Source of the DNA: Cloacibacterium normanense
Lineage (GTDB): Bacteria; Bacteroidota; Bacteroidia; Flavobacteriales; Weeksellaceae
Direction of reading: 5' to 3'
Assembly (NCBI RefSeq): GCF_003860565.1
Contig: NZ_CP034157.1
Location: forward strand, 2,294,001-2,358,000
Length of the DNA stretch: 64,000 nt
Shown here: positions 51,916 through 60,942 of the stretch, in pieces
Numbering within the stretch: position 1 is the stretch's first letter
Layout: every line of letters begins with the position of its first letter
Notes under the pieces: model-generated
What the model saw: only the letters and a program-made list of their open reading frames with translations
What the model was told of the DNA's origin: nothing
The model's database searches: none
Made by a program: the position numbers and the translations under genes

Positions 51916-52064
51916 GTAATCTTCTTCATACTCGATTTTTAGCAGATGCAAGTATAAAAAATTTTTATTAGACTAATAACTTTTTATATAACAACACACT
52001 TGCATCAAGAGTAGAGTAAGTTTTAAACGGGGAATGGTGAGAGAAATCTCACCATTTATTTTTA
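51916..52064 (+). ncRNA. Structured small RNA with its own promoter and terminator
   Basis: From about 51916 the transcript can fold TACTC (51929-51933) with GAGTA (52009-52013), GATGCAAGT (51945-51953) with ACTTGCATC (51998-52006), and the inner TTATTAG-A-CTAATAA (51965-51979), then a terminator AATGGTGAGA-GAAA-TCTCACCATT (52033-52056) with a U-rich tail. No open reading frame of note lies in it. It does not match tmRNA, SRP RNA or RNase P as I know them. This fills the 318-bp gap between the small membrane gene and the GNAT gene. Confidence 0.65.
52033..52064 (+). terminator. Terminator of the structured RNA
   Basis: A perfect 10-bp stem with a GAAA loop (52033-52056) followed by TATTTTTA. 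Confidence 0.85.
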
Positions 52065-52124
52065 TCAGTACTTTTAAAATTATAGATTTTTTAAATCAAA
52101 GAAGAAAACACAAGCGAAAACATG

Positions 52125-52152
52125 AATGGCGAGAAATTATTTTCTCGCCATT
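52125..52152. terminator. Hairpin at the 3' end of the GNAT gene
   Basis: AATGGCGAGAAA (52125-52136) pairs perfectly with TTTCTCGCCATT (52141-52152). It overlaps the GNAT stop codon and lacks a long T run on either side, so its strength is doubtful. Confidence 0.45.
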
Positions 52153-52586
52153 TCTGTATGTGGAATATCATCTTCCAGATATTTTTTCCCAGTGTCTTGA
52201 AACCCAAAATCACTGTAAAATTTAATGAGGTAATCTTGTGCAGAAATTCTACATTCAGTGGTGTTAAATCTGGTTTTTATAGCTTCTAAAGCAAATTGGA
52301 TAAGAGTTTTTCCTAATTTTAAATTTCTAAAATCAGGATGGGTAAGAACTCTTCCGATAGAAGTTTCTGGATATTTTACGCCTTCTGGAAAAATCCTACA
52401 ATACGCTACTACTTTCCCTTCTTTTTCTGCAAAAAGATGAAGGGCTTTCTGATCATAATCATCTGCGTCTAAGTAATAACAAGTTTGCTCTACCACGAAA
52501 ACCTCTTGTCTCACTTTCAAAATCTCATACAATTCATGAATTGATAGCTCTTCGAATGATTTTATTTTCCAGATAATGTCTTTCAT
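52137..52586 (-). CDS. GNAT family acetyltransferase, ElaA-like
   Basis: 149 aa single GNAT domain with the start IWKIKSFEELSIHELYEILKVRQEVFVVEQTCYYLDADDYD typical of ElaA, the acetyl-CoA loop LTHPDFRNLKLGKTLIQFA (about 85-103) and the final YSDFGFQDTGKKYLEDDIPHTEM. ElaA-type proteins acetylate unknown acceptors. Monocistronic, or the tail of the minus-strand group with engB. Confidence 0.9.
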   Translation of the reverse strand: MKDIIWKIKSFEELSIHELYEILKVRQEVFVVEQTCYYLDADDYDQKALHLFAEKEGKVVAYCRIFPEGVKYPETSIGRVLTHPDFRNLKLGKTLIQFALEAIKTRFNTTECRISAQDYLIKFYSDFGFQDTGKKYLEDDIPHTEMARK

Positions 52587-52619
52587 TTTAATAGAAATCT
52601 TTAAGCTTAAAAAAGTTTT

Positions 52620-53240
52620 TTAGGAGAACTTCACTTTATTTTTAACCAAATAAGCATTGGTTTTTTCAATAAATTTCAGAATTTCATTGCCACCCATTTT
52701 CTTTTCGGCAGAAGTAATATAAATATCAGGTAAATCTTCCCAAGTTTCTAGAAGTTTGGTTTTATATACTTCTACATTTCTGTCTGCAGCTCCAGGTTTT
52801 AGTTTATCTTGCTTGGTAAAAACAATAGAAAACGGCACCCCATTTTCTCCGCACCATTCCATAAATTCTAAATCTATTTTTTGAGGAGTGTGTCTTATAT
52901 CAACTAAAACAAAAAGGTTTACCAAATTTTTTCTATTCAGAATATAATTGGTGATGAGTTTTTCAAAATCTTTTCTCAAACTTTTAGAAACCTTAGCATA
53001 ACCATAGCCAGGCAAATCGGTGAGATACCAATTTTCATTCACCAAAAAATGATTAATCAATTGTGTTTTACCAGGAGTTTGCGAAGTTTTTGCCAAATCT
53101 TTATGATTCATAATGGTATTGATTAACGAAGATTTCCCCACGTTACTTCTCCCGATAAAAGCATATTCAGGAATCGTAGGTTCTGGGCATTCTTGCCATT
53201 TCCCACTAGATTTTACAAAGTTTACAGTCTTTACTATCAT
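52620..53240 (-). CDS. engB: Ribosome biogenesis GTPase EngB (YsxC/YihA)
   Basis: 206 aa from ATG at 53238-53240; the ATG 24 bp upstream lies in a terminator hairpin region and is less likely. The G1 motif is [13 protein letters not shown]2/G3 [11 protein letters not shown] and [13 protein letters not shown]4 TKQDK and G5 TSAEK. EngB is an essential GTPase for 50S assembly. The full length fits the family. Confidence 0.95.
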   Translation of the reverse strand: MIVKTVNFVKSSGKWQECPEPTIPEYAFIGRSNVGKSSLINTIMNHKDLAKTSQTPGKTQLINHFLVNENWYLTDLPGYGYAKVSKSLRKDFEKLITNYILNRKNLVNLFVLVDIRHTPQKIDLEFMEWCGENGVPFSIVFTKQDKLKPGAADRNVEVYKTKLLETWEDLPDIYITSAEKKMGGNEILKFIEKTNAYLVKNKVKFS

Positions 53241-53244
53241 ATTC

Positions 53245-53271
53245 AAAAAATGGAAGCTTTTCAACTTCCAT
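53245..53271 (-). terminator. Terminator of the alpha/beta hydrolase gene
   Basis: TGGAAG (53251-53256) pairs with CTTCCA (53265-53270). On the minus strand six T's follow (A's at 53245-53250). Confidence 0.7.
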
Positions 53272-53291
53272 CATTATTTTTCTTCTTAATT

Positions 53292-54053
53292 CTAAATTTT
53301 ATCTTTTAACCAGTTGTAAAGAATTTCATTAAACTCTTCTGGCTTTTCCATCATCGCAGCGTGACCGCATTCATCTAACCAGAACAAATCTGAATTAGGA
53401 ATTTGTCTATCCATTTCTTCTGCTACATCTGGTGGAGTCACTCCGTCTTGTTTCCCCCAAATAATACAAGTTGGTTGTTTTATTTTTTGCAAATCATGCA
53501 ACATGTTATGTTTAATGGCACTTTTCGCTAAAAGCACTGTTTTAATGCCTTTCATTCTATCATTTACCACTGCGAATACCTCATCTACTAATTCATCTGT
53601 AGCTACTTTCGGGTCAAAGAAAACTTCTTCTGTTTTCTTTTTGATATAGTCTCTGTCTCCTCTTCTTGGGAAAGTTTCTCCAAAACTTTTTTCGTACAAA
53701 CCAGAACTTCCTGTTAAAACTAAAGAATGCACTAACTCTGGATTAGCTAATGTTAGAATAAGGCCAATATGACCACCCATAGAATTCCCCATTAAAGTTA
53801 CAGGTTGTCCTATTTTATCTTTTATAAATCTTGCCACATATTTTGCGATGCTGGTAAGATTAGTATTCAGCACTGGCAAATCATAAATAGGAAGTTGCGG
53901 AACATAAACTTTATAGCCTCTTTCTGAGAAATAAGTAATCATTTTATCAAAATTACTTAAGCCTCCCATCAATCCATGTAGAAGTACCATAGGATGACCT
54001 TCTCCGCTTTCTATAAATGTATATTTCTTCTCCTTTTTGGTATTAAAAATCAT
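53292..54053 (-). CDS. Alpha/beta hydrolase
   Basis: 253 aa with HGLMGGLSNFD (oxyanion region), the nucleophile elbow GNSMGG (Ser near 93), Asp in WGKQDGVTPP and His in ECGHAAMMEKPEEF. Cytosolic, with no signal peptide. The family includes esterases, MenH-like and carboxylester hydrolases, and the substrate is not evident. It lies upstream of engB on the same strand but is separated from it by a terminator. Confidence 0.88.
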   Translation of the reverse strand: MIFNTKKEKKYTFIESGEGHPMVLLHGLMGGLSNFDKMITYFSERGYKVYVPQLPIYDLPVLNTNLTSIAKYVARFIKDKIGQPVTLMGNSMGGHIGLILTLANPELVHSLVLTGSSGLYEKSFGETFPRRGDRDYIKKKTEEVFFDPKVATDELVDEVFAVVNDRMKGIKTVLLAKSAIKHNMLHDLQKIKQPTCIIWGKQDGVTPPDVAEEMDRQIPNSDLFWLDECGHAAMMEKPEEFNEILYNWLKDKI

Positions 54054-54250
54054 ATAACGTATCTGTCAAACGCAAAAATACAAAAAAAATGGAATTTTGA
54101 CCGGTTTTTGTTATGTTAATTTCATTTAAAGTATGTCAATTGGGCATACATCTACCCTCATATCACACACATTTATTAACATTTTATTAATCAGCAAGTT
54201 AGCTACATAAAGCTCTACAGGTAAAAAGTTATCAACATTAAGTTAAAAAG

Positions 54251-54292
54251 TGGGAAAAAGTGGGAAATTTTAGAAAATAATAAATAAATTTG
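54251..54292 (+). promoter_or_regulatory. MraZ-type operator and dcw promoter
   Basis: TGGGA repeats at 54251-54255 and 54261-54265, 10 bp apart, match the direct TGGGN repeats bound by MraZ. The -7 box TAAATTTG is at 54285-54292, 6 nt before the mraZ ATG. Confidence 0.75.
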
Positions 54293-54298
54293 CTCCAA

Positions 54299-54763
54299 AT
54301 GATTCATTTCTACGAAACATACGAATGCAAGATTGATGACAAAGGCAGAATAAAGCTTCCTTCGTCATTAGTAAAACTACTGCAAAGTTCTGAGGATAAG
54401 AACTTTGTAATTAAGCGTGCTGTGTTTCAGAATTGCTTAGAAGTTTACCCGATGCAGCCTTGGGAAAAACTGATGAAAAAGATAAACGGACTTAACCGTT
54501 TCGTGAAAAAGAATGCAGATTTCATCAGAATGTTTACCGCCGGTGTAAAAAACGTAGAGCTGGATTCTTCTGAGAGAATTCTTATTCCAAAAGATTTGAA
54601 ACAATTTGCCAATCTTCATAAAGAAATCGTGATTTCTGGAGCGGGTGAACTGTTTGAAATTTGGGACAAAGAAGCGTATGAAAAAGTAATTGCTACTAAC
54701 GAAGTTGATTTCGGGAAACTAACCGAAGAAGTGATGGGCGACATCAATTTTGACAAAGAATAA
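54299..54763 (+). CDS. mraZ: Transcriptional regulator MraZ
   Basis: 154 aa from ATG 54299. An in-frame TTG at 54290 overlaps the -7 box and is rejected. Two AbrB-like halves show the family motifs YECKIDDKGRIKLPSSL (about 6-22) and VKNVELDSSERILIPKDLKQFA (about 82-103). MraZ represses the dcw cluster and itself by binding the TGGGN repeats seen upstream. First gene of the cluster. Confidence 0.95.
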   Translation: MIHFYETYECKIDDKGRIKLPSSLVKLLQSSEDKNFVIKRAVFQNCLEVYPMQPWEKLMKKINGLNRFVKKNADFIRMFTAGVKNVELDSSERILIPKDLKQFANLHKEIVISGAGELFEIWDKEAYEKVIATNEVDFGKLTEEVMGDINFDKE

Positions 54764-54804
54764 TCTTTACACCTCAATTTTTATAATTTTTTAAATCTAA
54801 TAGA

Positions 54805-55698
54805 ATGTATCACAATCCTGTATTATTAAAGGAAAGTATAGACGCTCTCATCACTAATCCTGATGGAGTTTATGTAGATGTAACTTTCGGTGGAGGTGGT
54901 CATTCTCGTGAAATATTAAAAAGACTTTCCAGCAAAGGAAAACTATACAGTTTTGACCAAGATTTAGACGCTCTCAACAACTCTATTGATGATGAGAGAT
55001 TTACATTAATCAATCAGAATTTTAGATTTTTAGAAAATTCTCTTTTGATGTACGGCGTAACTGAAGTAGACGGAATTTTAGGAGATTTAGGCGTTTCTTC
55101 TCATCAATTCGATGCTGCAGAACGTGGCTTTTCCACCAGAAGTGATGCGCCTCTAGACATGAGAATGAACGTGATGCAACATCTAGACGCGAGAAAAGTA
55201 GTGAATGAATATGAAGAAGAACATTTGGCCGATATTTTCTACTACTATGGCGAAATAAGAGAAGCCAGAAAACTGGCTAGAGAAATTGTTCATGCTAGGA
55301 AATCAAAGGAAATTGTAACCACCGAAGATTTGAAAAAAGTCTTTAGTTATATTCCACAATTTAAGCAGAATAAATTTTTTGCACAGTTGTTCCAAGCGAT
55401 TAGAATAGAGGTAAACCAAGAGCTAGAAGTTTTAAAAGAAATGCTGCTACAATCTTATAAAATCTTAAAAAAAGAAGGAAGATTAGTCGTAATTTCTTAT
55501 CATTCTTTAGAAGACAGATTGGTAAAACGTTTCCTAAAAAACGGAATGTTCGAAGGAGAACCAGAACGAGACATTTATGGAAATTATGCTAAAGCTTTTG
55601 AATTGTTAAAAAGCAAAGCCATCATTCCAACAGAAGAAGAAATAGAAGAAAATTCCAGAGCAAGAAGCGCAAAAATGCGTATAGGAATAAAAATATAA
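54805..55698 (+). CDS. rsmH: 16S rRNA m4C1402 methyltransferase RsmH
   Basis: 297 aa. The start YHNPVLLKESIDAL and TFGGGGHSREIL (SAM binding) are followed by GILGDLGVSSHQFDAAERGFSTRSDAPLDMRMN, AIRIEVNQELEVL and ISYHSLEDRLVKRF, all RsmH hallmarks. It methylates N4 of C1402 in 16S rRNA. It starts 41 bp after mraZ. Confidence 0.97.
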   Translation: MYHNPVLLKESIDALITNPDGVYVDVTFGGGGHSREILKRLSSKGKLYSFDQDLDALNNSIDDERFTLINQNFRFLENSLLMYGVTEVDGILGDLGVSSHQFDAAERGFSTRSDAPLDMRMNVMQHLDARKVVNEYEEEHLADIFYYYGEIREARKLAREIVHARKSKEIVTTEDLKKVFSYIPQFKQNKFFAQLFQAIRIEVNQELEVLKEMLLQSYKILKKEGRLVVISYHSLEDRLVKRFLKNGMFEGEPERDIYGNYAKAFELLKSKAIIPTEEEIEENSRARSAKMRIGIKI

Positions 55699-55718
55699 TT
55701 AAAAATCAGACAAAGTCT

Positions 55719-56087
55719 GTGGCAAAAAGAGTAACATATAATAAAAAACCGAAGAAACTTACTTTCATGGATATCATGAAGGGGAATTTCTTAAATCGTG
55801 ATGAAGTAAAAGTTCATTACAAATATTTTTTACTCATTTTTTCCTTGTTGATGATTATGATTTACAGCAATCACTTGGTCAACAAAAAAATAGAAACCGT
55901 AAACCAACTTAAAGAACAGGCAGAAGAATATAAATCTAGAAATGCTTACGCACAGAGCAGGCTGATTAAAGTAAGAATGGAAAGTGAATTGAGCAAAGAA
56001 ATGGAAGGTGATTCTTTGATGTCTTTAGAAAATCATCCACATAAACTTTTAATAAAAGTAGACAGTTTAGAAAATGGCGATAAATAG
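55719..56087 (+). CDS. ftsL: FtsL-like division protein
   Basis: 122 aa, start GTG 55719 (no ATG fits). A basic cytosolic N-terminus is followed by one membrane helix (about 36-54, YFLLIFSLLMIMIYSNHLV) and a coiled-coil periplasmic part (KIETVNQLKEQAEEYKSRN). Position between rsmH and the FtsI-type gene identifies it as FtsL, which bridges FtsQB and FtsWI in the divisome. It overlaps the next gene by 14 bp. Confidence 0.82.
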   Translation: MAKRVTYNKKPKKLTFMDIMKGNFLNRDEVKVHYKYFLLIFSLLMIMIYSNHLVNKKIETVNQLKEQAEEYKSRNAYAQSRLIKVRMESELSKEMEGDSLMSLENHPHKLLIKVDSLENGDK

Positions 56088-58089
56088 TAATGAATATGAT
56101 ATCAAACGCGGTAAAGCGTTAAAATGGGGTTACCTTTTTGCAGGGGTAGCTTTCATCGTATTTATTATGTTTTTGGCGAGAATTCTTTTTCTACAAAATA
56201 CCAATGTAGAAGAATTTGAAGACAATTATATCAGTAAAAATTACAGAGAAGCCACTTTAAAAGCTGCTCGTGGAAACCTTTTTGCATCAGATGGTTCTAT
56301 TTTAGCAACTACCGTAATGAGATACGATGCGTATATCGATTTTAAAACCATCAAAGATTCTGTTTACGACAATAATATTGGCGCATTGACTGATTCATTG
56401 AGCCAAATGTTTGGCAAACCAAGAGTTCATTACAGAAAAATCTTTGACGAACAAAAAAAGAAAAAAAATCAATATTTTTCATTGGTAAGAGGTTTAGACT
56501 TCGACCAATATGACAGAATTAAAAAATTCCCAATTTTCAGTAAAAAAGATAAAAAAACAGGGAAATTTAAGAAAAATAGATGTCTCATTATCGATAGAAA
56601 ATTCCGAAGAGAACTGGCAACAGCTCAAATTGGTGCTGGAACCATAGGAATGGATAACGAGATTGGAAAATCTGGCCTTGAAGGCGCCTTTTCTAAATAT
56701 CTTACCGGAACAGATGGCAAAAGATTAGAGCAAAGAATCAATTCATCTCAGTGGAAACCAATTGATTACTGGAAAGTTCAAGACCCAATTGACGGTCAAG
56801 ACGTATATACTACTATTGATTTAAGAATTCAAGATATTGCCCATTCTGCTTTAGAAAAACAACTGCTACATTTCGAAGCAGATCATGGTTCTGTTCTCGT
56901 GATGGAAACCGCTACAGGAAAAGTAAGAGCTATGGTAAACCTTAGAAGAAATGAAGAAGGAAATTATATAGATGCTTACAATTACGCATTGAAAGATGCT
57001 ACAGAACCAGGCTCTACATTTAAAACGGTTTCGCTTTTAGCTGCAATGGACGATGGCTTCATAGATGAAAATACCAAAATAAACATTGGTGGAATCTCTT
57101 GGACTTATTACAGTCAAAAAATTACAGATTCTCACGCAGGTGGAACGTATGACATCAGTGATATTTTAGCACAATCAAGTAACATTGGTGCAGCAAAAAT
57201 CATTACACAGCATTATGCAGATAAGCCAGATGTTTTCTTAAAGCATCTAAAAAGATGGAAACTTTTTGAAAAATTAGAAATCGAACTTCCAGGTGTTACT
57301 AAACCTTCAATTGTAACGCCAGAAAATAAAAGATGGAACAAAGCTACATTGGCTTCTCTAGGATATGGTTATAGTGTGAGCCTCAATTTATTACAGCTCA
57401 CTACATTCTATAACGGAATTGCCAACAAAGGAAAAATGGTGAAACCGCTTTTCATAGAAAAAATCATGAAAGACGGTAAAACTTCATACGAAGCGGAACC
57501 TCAAGTTTTGGTAGACAAAATGGCTTCAACTGAGGCGATCAATCTAATGACTGCGATGCTTACCAAAGCGGTAGAAAAAGGAACCGCAAAAAGTATTTTT
57601 ACGCCAAACATCAAATTGGCAGGAAAAACTGGAACCGCAAGATTTGAATATTGGAAACCAGGACCTACGAAATATCAGGCGAGTTTTGCAGGATTTTTCC
57701 CTGCAGATAATCCTAAATATACTTGTATTGTGATGGTAAACCAACCAAAAACATCAAAAGGATATTATGGTTCAGTAGTTTCGGCGCCAGTTTTTAAAGA
57801 AATTGCAGGAAAAGTGTTCCTTAAAACACCACTTAATGTAGAAAAAGAGCTTTTAGTTGATAAAAAGGTGAACCTTAATAAAATGCTAGAACCCAATGTA
57901 AAGGTAAACGTGAAAAACGGAGTTCTACCAAATCTAAAAGGTTTAATGGGCAAAAACATTATTCCACAATTAGAAAACCAAGGTTACCGAGTTGATTATA
58001 AAGGTGTTGGAAAAATAAAAAATCAGTTCCCGATGGCTGGAACTGTCATTAATAAAAACCAAAGAATTTATTTGGAATTACAGAATTAA
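56074..58089 (+). CDS. ftsI: Penicillin-binding protein 3 (FtsI), with PASTA domain
   Basis: 671 aa. One N-terminal membrane helix (about 18-42) precedes the PBP dimer domain and the transpeptidase with S-x2-K in EPGSTFKT, S-x-N in AQSSNIGA and LAGKTGTARF. The C-terminal PASTA-like segment (GVLPNLKGLMGKNIIPQLENQGY, about 605-671) is typical of the Bacteroidetes form. It cross-links septal peptidoglycan. The start overlaps ftsL by 14 bp. Confidence 0.95.
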   Translation: MAINSNEYDIKRGKALKWGYLFAGVAFIVFIMFLARILFLQNTNVEEFEDNYISKNYREATLKAARGNLFASDGSILATTVMRYDAYIDFKTIKDSVYDNNIGALTDSLSQMFGKPRVHYRKIFDEQKKKKNQYFSLVRGLDFDQYDRIKKFPIFSKKDKKTGKFKKNRCLIIDRKFRRELATAQIGAGTIGMDNEIGKSGLEGAFSKYLTGTDGKRLEQRINSSQWKPIDYWKVQDPIDGQDVYTTIDLRIQDIAHSALEKQLLHFEADHGSVLVMETATGKVRAMVNLRRNEEGNYIDAYNYALKDATEPGSTFKTVSLLAAMDDGFIDENTKINIGGISWTYYSQKITDSHAGGTYDISDILAQSSNIGAAKIITQHYADKPDVFLKHLKRWKLFEKLEIELPGVTKPSIVTPENKRWNKATLASLGYGYSVSLNLLQLTTFYNGIANKGKMVKPLFIEKIMKDGKTSYEAEPQVLVDKMASTEAINLMTAMLTKAVEKGTAKSIFTPNIKLAGKTGTARFEYWKPGPTKYQASFAGFFPADNPKYTCIVMVNQPKTSKGYYGSVVSAPVFKEIAGKVFLKTPLNVEKELLVDKKVNLNKMLEPNVKVNVKNGVLPNLKGLMGKNIIPQLENQGYRVDYKGVGKIKNQFPMAGTVINKNQRIYLELQN

Positions 58090-58090
58090 A

Positions 58091-59551
58091 ATGATTTTAT
58101 CAGAATTATTACATAAAATTCCCGTTTTAGAAACTTTTGGAAATCTCAGTTCGGAAGTTTCAGAAATCGTTTTCGATAGCAGAAAAGTTACCGAAGGTTC
58201 ACTTTATGTTGCTATAAAAGGAACAGTTTCAGACGGACATTCGTATATTTCTTCGGCAATCGAAAAGGGAGCAAAAACCATTGTTTGTGAAGTTTTACCA
58301 GAAAATTTAGTTGAAGTAATTAATTATATTCAAGTTAAAAATTCATCTAAAACTTTAGGCAAACTCGCTGCTAATTTTTATGGAAATCCTTCTGAAAATC
58401 TGAAATTAATCGGGATTACAGGAACCAACGGAAAAACCACCGCTTCTACTCTACTTTTTGATATTTTCAAAAATTTAGGTTATCAAAGTGCGCTGATTTC
58501 TACCGTAGAATACAGAGTTGGTGATGAAATTATTCATTCAACTCACACCACTCCAGATGTAATCCGATTGAATCAAATGTTGGCAAAAGCTGTAGAAAGC
58601 GGTTGCGAATATGCTTTTATGGAAGTTTCTTCTCACGGAATTCACCAAGACAGAATTGAAGGTTTACACTTTGCTGTAGCGGGTTTCACCAATCTTACGC
58701 ATGATCATTTAGACTATCATAAAACGTTTGAAGAATACCTGAAAACCAAAAAAAGATTCTTTGACGAACTACCAGAAACTGCGGTAGCTATTACCAATGC
58801 TGATGATAAAAATGGTGATGTAATGCTACAAAATACCAAAGCGAAAAAGAAAGATTACGCTTTGAAAACTTTGGCAGATTATCACGGGAAAATATTAGAA
58901 GTAGACTTCAATGGAATGCTTCTGAATTTTAATGGAAAAGAATTCTGGACGACTTTAACTGGGAAATTCAATGTTTACAATTTGCTTTTGGCTTTTGCAA
59001 TTGCGGTAGAATTAGGATTTAATGAAGAAGAAGTTTTACAAGCGATTTCAACGCTAAAAAGAGTGAAAGGCAGATTTGAAACCATAAAATCTGATGGCGG
59101 AATTTTCTTCATCGTAGATTATGCGCACACTCCAGATGCATTGGAAAATGTATTGGATTCCATCAACGAAATTAGAACCAAAAACGAAAGATTAATCACT
59201 GTTTTCGGTTGTGGTGGAGACAGAGACCACGCAAAAAGACCAGAAATGGGAAAAATTGCCACCAGAAAATCTACTTTGGCCATCATTACCACAGATAATC
59301 CGAGAACTGAAAATCCTCAAGAGATTATCAAAGAAATTGAAGCAGGTGTAGAACCGCAGAATTTCAGCAAATACACTTCTATTCCAGACAGAAGAGAAGC
59401 GATAAAGATGGCAATAAAATTCGCTGAGCCAAAAGATATTGTTCTCGTTGCAGGAAAAGGTCACGAAACGTATCAGGAAATCAATGGAGTGAGACATCAT
59501 TTTGATGATAAAGAAACGATTATAGAACTATATAAATTGATGAGTAAATAA
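58091..59551 (+). CDS. murE: UDP-MurNAc-L-Ala-D-Glu:meso-DAP ligase MurE
   Basis: 486 aa. The ATP loop is LIGITGTNGKTTASTL (about 110-125), then HTTPDVIRLN, FTNLTHDHLDYHKTFEEY and the specificity loop TDNPRTENP; the DNPR motif marks meso-diaminopimelate as the added amino acid. Starts one base after ftsI's stop. The gap after it (59552-59620) has short ATCTAAAAT repeats. Confidence 0.96.
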   Translation: MILSELLHKIPVLETFGNLSSEVSEIVFDSRKVTEGSLYVAIKGTVSDGHSYISSAIEKGAKTIVCEVLPENLVEVINYIQVKNSSKTLGKLAANFYGNPSENLKLIGITGTNGKTTASTLLFDIFKNLGYQSALISTVEYRVGDEIIHSTHTTPDVIRLNQMLAKAVESGCEYAFMEVSSHGIHQDRIEGLHFAVAGFTNLTHDHLDYHKTFEEYLKTKKRFFDELPETAVAITNADDKNGDVMLQNTKAKKKDYALKTLADYHGKILEVDFNGMLLNFNGKEFWTTLTGKFNVYNLLLAFAIAVELGFNEEEVLQAISTLKRVKGRFETIKSDGGIFFIVDYAHTPDALENVLDSINEIRTKNERLITVFGCGGDRDHAKRPEMGKIATRKSTLAIITTDNPRTENPQEIIKEIEAGVEPQNFSKYTSIPDRREAIKMAIKFAEPKDIVLVAGKGHETYQEINGVRHHFDDKETIIELYKLMSK

Positions 59552-59584
59552 TTTTTGATGAAGATTTTTCTTGTATTAAAACAT

Positions 59585-59617
59585 CTAAAATCCGAAATCT
59601 AAAATCTAAAATTAGAA
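59585..59617. repeat. ATCTAAAAT-type short repeats ahead of mraY
   Basis: The gap reads ATCTAAAATCCG, AAATCTAAA, ATCTAAAATTAG in succession, a simple-sequence run just before the mraY ATG. Confidence 0.5.
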
Positions 59618-59620
59618 AAT

Positions 59621-60859
59621 ATGTTGTACTATCTATACGAATATCTTACCAATCACGGAATTCACATTCCTGGATTAAACTTACTGAAATACATCTCTTT
59701 CAGAGCGGCTTTTGCTGTGCTTTTGTCATTGCTGATTGCTCTGGTTTATGGTAAAAAAATAATCAATTATCTGCGCAACAAACAGATGGGCGAATTGGTA
59801 AGAGATCTCGGGTTAGAAGGACAAAAACAAAAAGAAGGAACGCCAACTATGGGAGGTTTAATCATCATTTTTGCCACCATTATTCCTGTTCTTTTATTTA
59901 CAAAATTTAATATTTATGTTCTTCTGTTAATAGTTTCTATGCTTTGGATGGGCGCCATCGGTTTCATAGACGATTATCTCAAAAAAATAAAGAAAAATAA
60001 AGACGGTTTAAGCGGAATTTTTAAAATTATTGGTCAAGTTGGTTTAGGGCTAATCGTAGGAGTTACCATGTATTTTCACCCAGACATTACCATCAAAAGA
60101 AAATATGCTGATGCTCACGAAATCAATAGAACCAGCGTTTCTCAAAACTTCGCTCCAGCAGAAAGAGAAACAATTTCTACCGTTCCATTTATGAAAAATA
60201 ATGAATTTGACTACAGCAAAATTCTTTTCTGGATGGACGAATCTTCGCAAGAAGAATGGGCTTGGATTATTTTTATTCCACTGGTAATTTTCATTGTGAC
60301 CGCTGTTTCTAATGGAGCCAATATTACAGACGGAATTGATGGACTTGCTGCAGGAACGAGTGTGGTAATTTTAGGAACACTTGCCTTTTTTGCCTACCTC
60401 TCAGGAAACATCATTTTCGCTGATTATCTGAATATTATGTTCCTTCCGAACATGGGAGAAACCACCATTTTCGCAGTTGCTCTAATTGGAGCAACCATAG
60501 GATTTTTTTGGTATAATACTTATCCAGCTCAAGTTTTTATGGGCGACACTGGTAGTTTGATGTTAGGAGGTGTAATTGCTGTTTTGGCAATTATTTTAAG
60601 AAAAGAATTATTGATTCCAGTTTTATGTGGGATTTTCTTAATCGAAAATCTTTCAGTAATGCTGCAAGTAGCAGTTTTTAAATACAGAAAGAAAAAGTAC
60701 GGATTAGAGTACGCTCAGAATAACAGATTGTTTAAAATGTCTCCACTTCATCACCATTATCAGAAAAGTGGTTTCCATGAAAGCAAAATTGTTAACAGAA
60801 TGATTATTATAGGAGTTATGTTGGCGATTGTTTGTTTAATAACACTGAAAATTAGATAA
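59621..60859 (+). CDS. mraY: Phospho-MurNAc-pentapeptide transferase MraY
   Basis: 412 aa with about ten membrane helices. Motifs are [33 protein letters not shown] (the DD pair), [17 protein letters not shown] and [18 protein letters not shown]. It makes lipid I from UDP-MurNAc-pentapeptide. It is longer than E. coli MraY (360) because of an insertion around 150-195, as in other Bacteroidetes. The gap to murD holds two small palindromes. Confidence 0.96.
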   Translation: MLYYLYEYLTNHGIHIPGLNLLKYISFRAAFAVLLSLLIALVYGKKIINYLRNKQMGELVRDLGLEGQKQKEGTPTMGGLIIIFATIIPVLLFTKFNIYVLLLIVSMLWMGAIGFIDDYLKKIKKNKDGLSGIFKIIGQVGLGLIVGVTMYFHPDITIKRKYADAHEINRTSVSQNFAPAERETISTVPFMKNNEFDYSKILFWMDESSQEEWAWIIFIPLVIFIVTAVSNGANITDGIDGLAAGTSVVILGTLAFFAYLSGNIIFADYLNIMFLPNMGETTIFAVALIGATIGFFWYNTYPAQVFMGDTGSLMLGGVIAVLAIILRKELLIPVLCGIFLIENLSVMLQVAVFKYRKKKYGLEYAQNNRLFKMSPLHHHYQKSGFHESKIVNRMIIIGVMLAIVCLITLKIR

Positions 60860-60865
60860 AAACTA

Positions 60866-60920
60866 AGTTCCAAAGGAACAAAAGATATGAGAACGTTGGT
60901 TTTTAATCCAACAAAATAAA
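60866..60920. repeat. Paired palindrome element between mraY and murD
   Basis: AGTTCC-AAA-GGAAC near 60866-60880 and GTTGG-TTTTTAAT-CCAAC near 60896-60913 are joined by AAAAGATATGAG and followed by AAAATAAATAGG. The build matches the element at 62286-62341. Confidence 0.6.
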
Positions 60921-60942
60921 TAGGTTTGAAATAAAAATCGAA

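Noticed and set aside
52034-52225. 63-aa plus-strand reading frame past the small RNA
   Set aside because: It begins in the RNA terminator and continues as the antisense of the GNAT gene.
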